Part shown: positions 6,166-12,411 of the stretch, in pieces
Numbering within the stretch: position 1 is the stretch's first letter
How the letters are laid out: each line of letters begins with the position of its first letter
NCBI GenBank assembly: GCA_019348265.1
Contig: JAHWJV010000008.1
Coordinates: forward strand, 1 to 23,292
From: Gemmatimonadota bacterium
GTDB lineage: Bacteria; Gemmatimonadota; Gemmatimonadetes; Longimicrobiales; Longimicrobiaceae
Direction of reading: 5' to 3'
Length of the DNA: 23,292 nucleotides
The notes under the pieces: model-generated
The model's input: the letters and a program-made list of their open reading frames with translations, nothing else
The model's database searches: none
Told to the model about the DNA's origin: nothing
Made by a program: the position numbers and the translations under genes

Positions 6166-7339
6166 CAACTCGCGCCCGCGTCTTTACCTCACGGCGGCGT
6201 TCCTCCTGGGGATCGCGCCTGCGGTCGACGCGCAGGTGCGCGCCCCCACCCCCCCGCCTCCCCCCCCCGCGCCGGGTGCGCCCTCCGCGGTGACGCAGGG
6301 GTCGAAGTCGGTGTTCACCGGAGACCACACCATCGCGGCGGGTGAGACGGTCGACGACGTCGTCGTTGTCGGCGGCGATCTCCGCGTTCAGGGGACGGTC
6401 ACCGGCGACGCGGTCGTCGTGGGCGGGCACCTGGTAATGGAGGAATCTGGGCTGGTGCAGGGAGACGCTACGGTCACCGGGGGCAGCATCGTCGAGAACG
6501 GGGGTCGCATTCGCGGCGAGATGCGGATGCTCGACCGGCCCGCCGATGCCGGAGCGGTAGCCGCCGCGGGAGCCGGCGACGACGAGCCAGAGGACGACGA
6601 CGAGCAGTGGGGCCGCGACATGGCCGGCCATGAAGGCGAGCGCGACCATCGCGGCCGCTGGTTCGGCGACCATGGCAGATCACCGTTCAGCGCGATCGCG
6701 GGCGGCTTCTCCGGATTGATCTCCGTGATCGCGTTCGGGCTCGTCCTCGCGGGGATAGGGGCGCTGCTGATCTTCTACGGCCGCTCCTACCTCGACACGG
6801 TGAGCGATACCATCCGCGCATCCACGCTCCGGTCGGGGGCGGTGGGCCTCGCCGCGAGCTTCCTGCTGATCCCGGCCTTCGTGGTGCTGGTAGTCGCGCT
6901 GGCGGTGTCGATCATCGGCATCCCCTTCCTCCTCGTCGCGGTACCGCTCTACCCGCTCGCAGTCGCATCGGCTGCGGGGATGGGGCTCCTTTCCGCGGCA
7001 CATGCCGTGGGTGAGAGGACGTCCGAGCAGCGGAATACGACCTTCGATTTCCGGTACCGGAACGCCTACGCCTATCTATTCACCGGCCTCGGGATGCTGC
7101 TCGCGCCGTTGGTGGCGGCGAACCTGATAGAGATGACGGGTTTCCTCGGTTTCATCGGGATTCTCCTGGAGATCGCCACCTGGGCCGTCATCTGGGCGGC
7201 CACGACGATCGGCCTGGGTGCGGTGATTCTTTCGCGTGCCGGAACGCGGCGGACCTTCGTGGCGCAGCCGCAGATGGATCTCGGATTCGATACCGATCCC
7301 GGCTTCGGCGCCGGCCCGACTCCGGACGCTCATGTCTGA
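6146..7339 (+). CDS. Exported bactofilin-like polymer-forming domain fused to membrane helices
   Basis: A 397-residue protein. A signal peptide (LYLTAAFLLGIAPAVDA, cut near 29) is followed by a proline-rich linker (33-47). Next comes a short right-handed beta-helix of the bactofilin type (about 56-130) built from turns such as DDVVVVGGDLRVQGTVTGDA and GHLVMEESGLVQGDATVTG. An acidic, His-rich linker (144-178) leads to four or more hydrophobic segments between 183 and 365. Classical bactofilins are cytoplasmic; here the domain should be extracytoplasmic and anchored by the C-terminal half. The gene overlaps the anti-sigma gene by 20 bp and the next gene by 8 bp, so this is one operon. An ATG at 6155 is an alternative start. 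The function is unknown; a role in envelope integrity is inferred from the operon. Confidence 0.85.
   Translation: MSPMPTSNSRPRLYLTAAFLLGIAPAVDAQVRAPTPPPPPPAPGAPSAVTQGSKSVFTGDHTIAAGETVDDVVVVGGDLRVQGTVTGDAVVVGGHLVMEESGLVQGDATVTGGSIVENGGRIRGEMRMLDRPADAGAVAAAGAGDDEPEDDDEQWGRDMAGHEGERDHRGRWFGDHGRSPFSAIAGGFSGLISVIAFGLVLAGIGALLIFYGRSYLDTVSDTIRASTLRSGAVGLAASFLLIPAFVVLVVALAVSIIGIPFLLVAVPLYPLAVASAAGMGLLSAAHAVGERTSEQRNTTFDFRYRNAYAYLFTGLGMLLAPLVAANLIEMTGFLGFIGILLEIATWAVIWAATTIGLGAVILSRAGTRRTFVAQPQMDLGFDTDPGFGAGPTPDAHV
6249..6268 (+). repeat. C7 and C9 homopolymer tracts in the proline linker
   Basis: Seven C (6249-6255) and nine C (6260-6268) lie about 100 bp after the start codon of the bactofilin-like gene and encode its polyproline linker. 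Synonymous proline codons could have avoided such runs. A one-base slip here would end translation shortly after the signal peptide. Confidence 0.8.
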
Positions 7340-8192
7340 GCGCCTCCTCCGCATGGCGGTGGTCGCGCTGTTGACCGCGGTCGGTCCTGGTTTCGATCCG
7401 GGAAGCGCGAGCTCGCAGGACTGGCGCACGGTCACCTCCGCACGGCAGCTCTGGGGGACGGAACCCGTCAAGGTACGGATCGAGTACGGGGCCGGGAGGT
7501 TGGAAGTGGGATCGGCCGCCAAGGGGACGCTCTACCGGATGGAGACCCGCTACGACCAGAACCAGGTTGCTCCGTTGAGCACCTTCTCAGAGGAAAGCCG
7601 CACCCTGCATCTCGGCATACGGTCGAGAGAGGGCCGGCGGGGCAAGGGATCGACGAATGGATCCCGGGCGAGCGTCGCGCTGACGCGAGAGGTTCCGATC
7701 GACCTCGATCTCGACTTCGGCGCCGGTGAGGCGAAGATCGATCTCGGCGGCCTTCGGCTGCAGCGGGTGGACCTGTCCACCGGCGCGAGCGAGACGAAGG
7801 TCCGCTTCGACCAGCCGAACCCGATCCGCGCGACCCTCATACAGATCAACGCCGGGGCCGCCGACCTCGAGGTGCGCGGGCTGGGCAACGCCCACGCCGA
7901 CCGGATCGAGTTCAGCGGCGGGGTCGGCTCGACCGTACTGGATTTCAGCGGTGCATGGCAGGGACACGCCGCCGCCTCCGTGCGGATGGGAATTGGCTCG
8001 GTCGTGCTGCGTCTCCCGCGGTCACTCGGCATCCGGGTAGACCGGAGCTCGTTCCTGACCAGCTTCGACGCGGCCGGCCTGGTCCGCCGCGATGGGAGCT
8101 ACTTCAGCACCAACTGGGGAAGTGCGCGAAACCGGTTGACCATCGACGTGGAAGCAGCGCTCGGCTCGATCGAGATCGACTGGGTCGACTGA
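7332..8192 (+). CDS. Exported toast-rack-like beta-repeat protein
   Basis: A 286-residue protein with an N-terminal signal sequence (LLRMAVVALLTAVGPGFDPG, cut near residue 28-30). The rest is almost all predicted beta strand with repeating short modules of the kind VRIEYGAGRLEVGSA, DLDFGAGEAKIDLGGL, VDLSTGASETKVRF and IQINAGAADLEVRGL. This resembles the toast-rack/DUF2154-DUF4097 class, whose members include the C-terminal parts of LiaF-like and adhesin-annotated envelope proteins. There is no membrane anchor or lipobox, so it is probably periplasmic or surface-exposed. The ATG lies in an 8-bp overlap (ATGTCTGA) with the preceding gene. Co-expression with an ECF sigma/anti-sigma pair suggests an envelope-stress role, which is inference. 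Confidence 0.82.
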   Translation: MSERLLRMAVVALLTAVGPGFDPGSASSQDWRTVTSARQLWGTEPVKVRIEYGAGRLEVGSAAKGTLYRMETRYDQNQVAPLSTFSEESRTLHLGIRSREGRRGKGSTNGSRASVALTREVPIDLDLDFGAGEAKIDLGGLRLQRVDLSTGASETKVRFDQPNPIRATLIQINAGAADLEVRGLGNAHADRIEFSGGVGSTVLDFSGAWQGHAAASVRMGIGSVVLRLPRSLGIRVDRSSFLTSFDAAGLVRRDGSYFSTNWGSARNRLTIDVEAALGSIEIDWVD

Positions 8193-8205
8193 ACTCATTC
8201 CGAAG

Positions 8206-8214
8206 AGAGGAGGT
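8206..8214 (+). promoter_or_regulatory. Strong Shine-Dalgarno sequence for the 77-residue membrane protein
   Basis: AGAGGAGGT ends 4 nt before the ATG at 8219. It is the best ribosome-binding site in the window and fixes the start. It stands out because most genes here have none. Confidence 0.85.
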
Positions 8215-8218
8215 ACCA

Positions 8219-8452
8219 ATGGTCGGCATGTTGATTACGCTGTTCGTTCTGGGAATCCTGGGATTCGTCGCCGTGAGTGTCGTGCTCGGCCTGATGGGCG
8301 CCGTTTTCGGCCTCGTATTCGGGCTCGCCGGCTTCCTCCTCTTCAAAGTCGCCCCGGTCATCCTGATCGGCTGGGTCGTGCTGAAGATCATCGGCAAGTC
8401 GCGGCACCGGGACCGGATCTCTCCCGCGGACCAGAAGTGGCTCGACAGCTAG
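8219..8452 (+). CDS. Small glycine-rich membrane protein
   Basis: A 77-residue protein. Almost all of residues 3-60 is hydrophobic, with repeated small-residue spacings (GLMGAVFGLVFGLAG) that favour tight helix packing, giving two membrane helices. A short basic tail follows, KSRHRDRISPADQKWLDS. I do not recognise the family; the size and composition recall small envelope-stress membrane proteins, but no named domain can be assigned. It is the last gene of the sigma-factor operon, follows a strong ribosome-binding site, and is followed by a terminator. Strong translation of a small membrane protein at the end of such an operon suggests high copy number relative to its neighbours. Confidence 0.85.
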   Translation: MVGMLITLFVLGILGFVAVSVVLGLMGAVFGLVFGLAGFLLFKVAPVILIGWVVLKIIGKSRHRDRISPADQKWLDS

Positions 8453-8606
8453 GGAACAGGGAATAGGAAACAGCGGGAATAACGACGCACGGCCGGCATC
8501 CGCCCTGGATGCCGGCCGTTTCGTTGAAACGCCAGGGCAGCAAAGGGTTCCCTCTTCCTCTTCCCTTTTCTCTCCCTTGCCGTTTCCCGCTGTTCCCTGT
8601 TCCCAC
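8452..8606. repeat. Inverted 7-base-repeat element between convergent genes
   Basis: The left edge begins at the last base of the upstream stop codon and reads GGGAACA, GGGAATA, GGAAACA, GCGGGAA on the plus strand (8452-8479). The right edge (8584-8604) is the inverse: on the minus strand GGGAACA, GGGAACA, GCGGGAA, ending 2 bp from the mrp stop. The two edges differ by exactly one 7-base unit. A purine/pyrimidine-biased tract of similar units continues inward from the right edge to about 8547. A terminator hairpin sits in the middle. Confidence 0.85.
8489..8525. terminator. Rho-independent terminator of the sigma-factor operon
   Basis: A perfect 13-bp stem (8489-8501 with 8507-8519, arms ACGGCCGGCATCC and GGATGCCGGCCGT) with a 5-nt loop, followed by TTTCGTT on the plus strand. 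It lies 36 bp after the last gene of the plus-strand operon. It is in a convergent gap, so it may also act on the minus strand, though the T-rich tail favours plus. Confidence 0.8.
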
Positions 8607-9716
8607 TCACTTCCCTACCAGTTCCATGACGCGCCCGGCGACCTGGAGCAGAGCCAGGCCTGCGGGGGTTTCGGGCCCGGCGAGGACGATGGGCTGGCCG
8701 GCGTCACCACCTTCCCGGACGGCGACCTCCAGCGGGACTTCGCCGAGGAAAGGGATGCCGGTGGATTCGGCCAGGGTGTGGCCGCCGCCCTTCCCGAAGA
8801 GGTCGTAGCGAGTGCCGCAGCAGGGGCAGATGAAGCCGCTCATGTTCTCGACGACGCCGAGAACGGGCGTGTTGACCCGCTCGAACATCTTGATCGCGCG
8901 GCGTACGTCGCCGGTGGCTACGTCCTGCGGGGTGGTGACCATCACGACCCCGTCGACGTTGACCGTCTGGACCAGCGAGAGCTGAGCGTCCCCGGTGCCG
9001 GGGGGCATGTCGACGACCAGGTAGTCCAGCTCGCCCCACTCGACCTGCTCGAGGAACTGCTTGAGGATACCCGCGATCAGTGGTCCGCGCATGATCGCGG
9101 GTTGGGACTCCTCCAGCAGGAGACCCAGGCTCATCAGCTTCACGCCGTGCGCCTCGAGCGCCTCGATCTTCTCCGCGCCCTTGGTGCCGGATACACGAGG
9201 CTTCCTGCGCTCACCCAGCATGGTGGGGACGTTGGGGCCGTAAACGTCCGCATCCAGAAGCCCGACTCTGAGGCCTTTCACCGAGAGCGCAGCGGCGAGG
9301 TTCACCGCGACCGTGCTCTTGCCCACACCGCCCTTGCCCGAGCTGACCGCAACGACGCGATGGACGTTCGGAAGCAGGTCGGAGGCGGGAGTGGGCGCCG
9401 GAATGGTTCCGGCGCGCTGAACTCCGCGCGGGGCGGATGGCACCTTGGTGGACTTCCCCGCCGCGGCCGGTAGGCCGACGTCGATCCTGACCTTGGAGAC
9501 ACCGTCCACTCTCTCCGCCGCGGCGCGGACGTCGCGGACGAGCGATCCCGGGTCGTCCGGCTGAAGCAGGAAGCGGAAGCGCACCACTCCGTCGTCGGCG
9601 GCCTGCAGCTCGCGCACGCGCCCGGAGGAGATCACGTCCTCACCAGAGCGCGGGTCGGTCACCTGTGTGAGCGCTGCGGCGACACGCCGGAGGATCTGGT
9701 CACCCGTCAAAGCCAT
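8607..9716 (-). CDS. mrp: Mrp/ApbC (NBP35-type) Fe-S cluster carrier ATPase
   Basis: A 369-residue P-loop ATPase that carries and delivers 4Fe-4S clusters. Residues 1-80 form the MIP18/DUF59-type N-terminal domain. After a low-complexity linker comes the deviant Walker A SSGKGGVGKST (125-135), then LLDADVYGPNVPTMLG, MRGPLI, VVDMPPGTGDAQL (Walker B region), the GVVENMSGFICPCCG stretch whose CPCC pair binds the bridging cluster, and GIPFLGEVPL. Length and order are standard. The gene is downstream of a NifU C-terminal-domain gene on the same strand, consistent with scaffold-to-carrier cluster transfer. A hairpin between them suggests at least partly separate transcription. No Shine-Dalgarno sequence precedes the ATG. 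Confidence 0.96.
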   Translation of the reverse strand: MALTGDQILRRVAAALTQVTDPRSGEDVISSGRVRELQAADDGVVRFRFLLQPDDPGSLVRDVRAAAERVDGVSKVRIDVGLPAAAGKSTKVPSAPRGVQRAGTIPAPTPASDLLPNVHRVVAVSSGKGGVGKSTVAVNLAAALSVKGLRVGLLDADVYGPNVPTMLGERRKPRVSGTKGAEKIEALEAHGVKLMSLGLLLEESQPAIMRGPLIAGILKQFLEQVEWGELDYLVVDMPPGTGDAQLSLVQTVNVDGVVMVTTPQDVATGDVRRAIKMFERVNTPVLGVVENMSGFICPCCGTRYDLFGKGGGHTLAESTGIPFLGEVPLEVAVREGGDAGQPIVLAGPETPAGLALLQVAGRVMELVGK

Positions 9717-9759
9717 GTGTGATCTACCATCACTTTTAAGAAAACAGTTTCTCGACGTT

Positions 9760-9773
9760 GGAGGCCGGAGGCT
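9760..9773. repeat. Short two-unit 7-base repeat between the nifU-like gene and mrp
   Basis: GGAGGCC followed directly by GGAGGCT. On its own this could be chance, but the period and purine-rich strand match the other intergenic arrays in the window. Confidence 0.35.
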
Positions 9774-9807
9774 CCAGGCGCGACAACCTAATAGGCCAGC
9801 TCTGGAA

Positions 9808-9840
9808 GACGAAACGCCGACACCCGGCGGGCGTCGGCGT
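9808..9840 (-). terminator. Probable terminator after the nifU-like gene
   Basis: The stem ACGCCGAC (9814-9821) with GTCGGCGT (9833-9840) has a further 3-bp inner stem across one mismatch. On the minus strand it is followed by TTTCGTC. It lies 25 bp beyond the stop codon at 9865. The stem-plus-TTTCGT form matches the terminator at 8489-8525. Confidence 0.6.
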
Positions 9841-9864
9841 CGACTGGCAGAAGCGGCCCTCGGC

Positions 9865-10128
9865 TCAGACGGCGCGGACCTCGGAGACTTCGGGGATCGA
9901 GGCGCGGACCCGGCGCTCGATGCCGTGCTTCACCGTCGTCCAGGAGATCGGGCAGGAGCCGCATGCGCCGACCAACCGCAGCTGCAGAATCCCATCTTCA
10001 GGCGTGAAGTCGACGAACTCGACATCACCGCCGTCGCTCTGCAGCGCGGGGCGGATCGTCTCGAGAGTCGACTGGATGCGTTCCCGGAGGGGATCGCCGA
10101 TCACGGCGCCTGGCGTAGAGTGCGGCAT
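9865..10128 (-). CDS. NifU C-terminal-domain Fe-S scaffold protein
   Basis: An 87-residue protein consisting of the NifU C-terminal (NFU) domain alone: LRERIQSTLETIRPALQSDGGDVEFVDF-type helix and strand, then LRLVGACGSCPIS with the cluster-binding C-x2-C, and a C-terminal helix KHGIERRVRASIPEV. Such proteins hold a 4Fe-4S cluster across a dimer and pass it to client proteins. A longer in-frame reading upstream to 10224 exists, but its extra 32 residues are basic and unlike the family. The ATG at 10128 is also 4 nt downstream of the expected transcript start of a good promoter, so I chose it. The mrp gene follows on the same strand. Confidence 0.9.
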   Translation of the reverse strand: MPHSTPGAVIGDPLRERIQSTLETIRPALQSDGGDVEFVDFTPEDGILQLRLVGACGSCPISWTTVKHGIERRVRASIPEVSEVRAV

Positions 10129-10131
10129 AGG

Positions 10132-10167
10132 TGGCAACAATTTACCCGGTCGCTGCGGGGGGGTCAA
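10132..10167 (-). promoter_or_regulatory. Sigma-70-type promoter of the nifU-like gene, near-leaderless
   Basis: On the minus strand TTGACC (10167-10162), a 17-bp spacer, then TAAATT (10144-10139). The predicted start site near 10132 leaves about 4 nt before the ATG at 10128, too short for a Shine-Dalgarno sequence. Confidence 0.65.
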
Positions 10168-10182
10168 GACGACGGCAGCCGT

Positions 10183-10210
10183 GAAGAGCGAAGACTTGCG
10201 ACTGAAGACT
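10183..10210. repeat. Single-sided 7-base array upstream of pruA
   Basis: Four units in phase on the plus strand: GAAGAGC, GAAGACT, TGCGACT, GAAGACT. The GAAGACT unit resembles the diverged units GGAGACT and GAAGATT in the element at 3546-3710. I found no clear inverted partner in this divergent gap. Confidence 0.6.
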
Positions 10211-10317
10211 TCCTCCCTCTTCACCGGTCACTCGTCGGTCGGTACACCGGAGGGGTGGCACGCCCCCGCCGCGAGGGGTAGCTTGGGAGCGAGCCTCAAC
10301 CCACTGGAGAGCACCGC

Positions 10318-11946
10318 ATGAGCAGCATCCCGAGCGTCCCGCAGCCCCGCAACGAGCCGGTGCATTCGTACGCACCCGGAAGCCCCGAGCGAGCGGATCT
10401 CAAGAGCGCGCTGGAGCGGATGGCCGGCGAGAGGATAGAGATCCCGGTGATCGTCGGTGGCCGTGAGATCCGGACCGGCGACACGGCGGAAGCGGTGATG
10501 CCGCACGCCCACGCTCACGTGCTGGCGACCTGGCATCAGGCCGGGGAAGCAGAGGTGCGGGAGGCGATTCGATCGTCGGTCGAAGCGCAGCGGGATTGGG
10601 CTACCTGGCGCTGGGAAGACCGCCTCTCGGTATTCCTGCGTGCGGCGGAGCTGCTGTCCACCAAATGGCGGGCGACGCTGAACGCGGCGACGATGCTCGG
10701 GCAGAGCAAGACCGCACACCAGGCCGAGATCGACAGCGCCTGCGAGCTGATCGACTTCTGGCGGTTCAACGTCGCCTTCGCCGAGCGCATCTACGGGGAG
10801 CAGCCCAACTCTTCGCCGGGGGTGTGGAACCGGCTGGACTACCGGCCGCTCGAGGGGTTCGTGTACGCCGCGACGCCTTTCAACTTCACCGCCATCGCCG
10901 GGAATCTGCCGACCGCTCCGGTGATGCTCGGCAACGTCGCCGTCTGGAAGCCCTCCGACAAGGCGATGTACAGCAACTACTACGTGATGAAGCTGCTGGA
11001 AGAGGCCGGCCTTCCACCCGGAGTGATCAACTTCGTGCCGGGTGATCCGGCCGCGATCACGTCACAGCTTCTCGACAGCTCGGAGCTGGCGGGGATCCAT
11101 TACACGGGCTCGACGCGAGTCTTTCAGCACCTCTGGCGCGAGGTCGGGCAGAAGATCGACCGGTATCGAGGATATCCGCGTGTGGTGGGGGAGACCGGAG
11201 GGAAGGACTTCATCGTGGCGCACTCGAGCGCCGATCCGGAGGAAGTCGCCACCGCGATCGTCCGCGGCGGATACGAGTACCAGGGACAGAAGTGCAGCGC
11301 CGCCTCCCGCGTCTACATTTCGGACGACCGGTGGTCGGAGGTTCGCGAGCGCGTGCTGGCGATGCTGGAAACCGTGCGTGTGGGGGACGTCCGCGACTTC
11401 CGCAACTTCATGGGCGCGATGATCGACCGCGTCTCGTTCGACAAGATCACCGGCTATATCGAGGACGCCCGGGAGACGGATGGCGCGGAGATCGTCGGGG
11501 GAGGGGTGTACGACGACAGCGTCGGCTACTTCATCAATCCGACGCTGGTTCGTGTGACAGACCCGGCGTACCGGATGATGCACGAGGAGATTTTCGGGCC
11601 CGTGGTCGCGGTGTACGTCTACAAGGCCTCGAAGTGGGCGGAAACGCTGCGACTGGTCGACGAGACGACGCCGTACGCGCTCACCGGCGCCGTGTTCGCG
11701 CGGGAGCGCTCGGCCGTTCGCGAGGCCTTCGACGCGCTGCGGAACGCCGCCGGAAACTTCTACATCAACGACAAGCCGACCGGAGCCGTGGTGGGCGAGC
11801 AGCCGTTCGGCGGCGGCCGCGCGAGCGGCACCAACGACAAGGCGGGCTCTCCGCTGAACCTCTACCGCTGGCTCAATGCGCGGACGGTGAAGGAGACCTT
11901 CTCGCCGGCGACATCGTACGAGTACCCGTTCATGGGCGAGGAGTAG
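10318..11946 (+). CDS. pruA: L-glutamate gamma-semialdehyde (1-pyrroline-5-carboxylate) dehydrogenase
   Basis: A 542-residue aldehyde dehydrogenase of the ALDH4 (stand-alone P5C dehydrogenase) type. It oxidises glutamate semialdehyde to glutamate with NAD+, the second step of proline breakdown. Seen in the sequence: ATPFNFTAIAGNLPTAPVMLGN (oxyanion Asn and cofactor region, 185-206), VWKPSDKAMYSN, the Gly-rich HYTGSTRVFQ, GETGGKDF (E292), YQGQKCSAASRVYI with the catalytic C326, EEIFGPVVAVYVY, and the C-terminal FYINDKPTGAVVGEQPFGG. The ALDH4 N-terminal extension is present (EIPVIVGGREIRTG). The start has GGAGA 7 nt upstream. No proline dehydrogenase gene is in the window. The 3' end is 10 bp from a convergent gene remnant, with no clear terminator. 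Confidence 0.95.
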   Translation: MSSIPSVPQPRNEPVHSYAPGSPERADLKSALERMAGERIEIPVIVGGREIRTGDTAEAVMPHAHAHVLATWHQAGEAEVREAIRSSVEAQRDWATWRWEDRLSVFLRAAELLSTKWRATLNAATMLGQSKTAHQAEIDSACELIDFWRFNVAFAERIYGEQPNSSPGVWNRLDYRPLEGFVYAATPFNFTAIAGNLPTAPVMLGNVAVWKPSDKAMYSNYYVMKLLEEAGLPPGVINFVPGDPAAITSQLLDSSELAGIHYTGSTRVFQHLWREVGQKIDRYRGYPRVVGETGGKDFIVAHSSADPEEVATAIVRGGYEYQGQKCSAASRVYISDDRWSEVRERVLAMLETVRVGDVRDFRNFMGAMIDRVSFDKITGYIEDARETDGAEIVGGGVYDDSVGYFINPTLVRVTDPAYRMMHEEIFGPVVAVYVYKASKWAETLRLVDETTPYALTGAVFARERSAVREAFDALRNAAGNFYINDKPTGAVVGEQPFGGGRASGTNDKAGSPLNLYRWLNARTVKETFSPATSYEYPFMGEE

Positions 11947-11956
11947 CACCGCCGGA

Positions 11957-12121
11957 TCATCCCTGCGGCCCCTTTCGAAGGCGGTACCCGAAGCCGCGCA
12001 CCGTCTCGATCCAATCCGCGGCGGCGCCGCTCTTGGCGCGCCGTACGTGCATGTCCACCGTGCGGGTGGTGATGCTCGCCGTCACTCTCCAAACGCTCTC
12101 GAGCAGCTGCCGCCTGCTCAC
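11957..12121 (-). pseudogene. Remnant of an OmpR/PhoB-type response-regulator DNA-binding domain
   Basis: A 54-codon open frame that reads as the last half of a winged-helix Trans_reg_C domain: SRRQLLESVW, then TRTVDMHVRR (recognition helix) and WIETVRGFGYRL (wing). The receiver domain, linker and first half of the wing-helix fold are absent. The usual LRxKLG after the recognition helix has shrunk to AKSG, apparently a two-codon loss plus a substitution. A GTG overlaps the DUF3006 stop as TAGTG, so a short product could be made, but it could not form the complete fold. I read it as a gene fossil; a retained micro-protein is the less likely alternative. Confidence 0.7.
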
Positions 12122-12405
12122 TACAGCTGGATGTCCCCTCCTGGATCCCGCGCGCGGAGGCGCTGGATCATTTCCTGGGCGGCTGAGCGCCGACGGCTCG
12201 TATCCTCGGCATCGACGCGAGTGTCCACGCGCCACTCTTCGCCGACCGCTCGCACTAGAGCGATGATCACGTCCCCCTCGTGCAACTCGGGCGGGAGCAT
12301 CCAGCGTGGGAGGTCGAGCGTGCGCCCTTCTTCGAGCTCCACCACGACGAGGTCGCCCTCCACCCGATCGACGATCAACCGGTACTCCCCGGAGCCGCTG
12401 GCCAC
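12121..12405 (-). CDS. DUF3006 family protein
   Basis: A 94-residue protein. The family block is at the N-terminus: YRLIVDRVEGDLVVVELEEG, RTLDLPRWMLPPELHEGDVI, a small beta-barrel-like unit. The C-terminal 40 residues are charged and helical (DAEDTSRRRSAAQEMIQRLR). The biochemical role is unknown. DUF3006 genes are commonly found beside ComEC/metallo-beta-lactamase genes in other bacteria, and comEC is in this operon three genes upstream. The start is GTG with GAGGT 7 nt upstream, 6 bp after the fbp stop. It is probably the last intact gene of the miaB-comEC operon. Confidence 0.85.
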   Translation of the reverse strand: MASGSGEYRLIVDRVEGDLVVVELEEGRTLDLPRWMLPPELHEGDVIIALVRAVGEEWRVDTRVDAEDTSRRRSAAQEMIQRLRARDPGGDIQL

Positions 12406-12411
12406 GATCGC

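Noticed and set aside
8577..9473. 298-codon open frame antisense to mrp
   Set aside because: The minus-strand Mrp protein is full length with all motifs, and the antisense product has none.
10240..10300. Promoter for pruA (GTGGCA, 18 bp, TAGCTT)
   Set aside because: Only 3-4 of 6 matches in each hexamer. I could not separate it from chance in GC-rich DNA.
11062..11949. 295-codon open frame antisense to pruA
   Set aside because: Shadow of a well-conserved dehydrogenase; no domain or ribosome-binding site.
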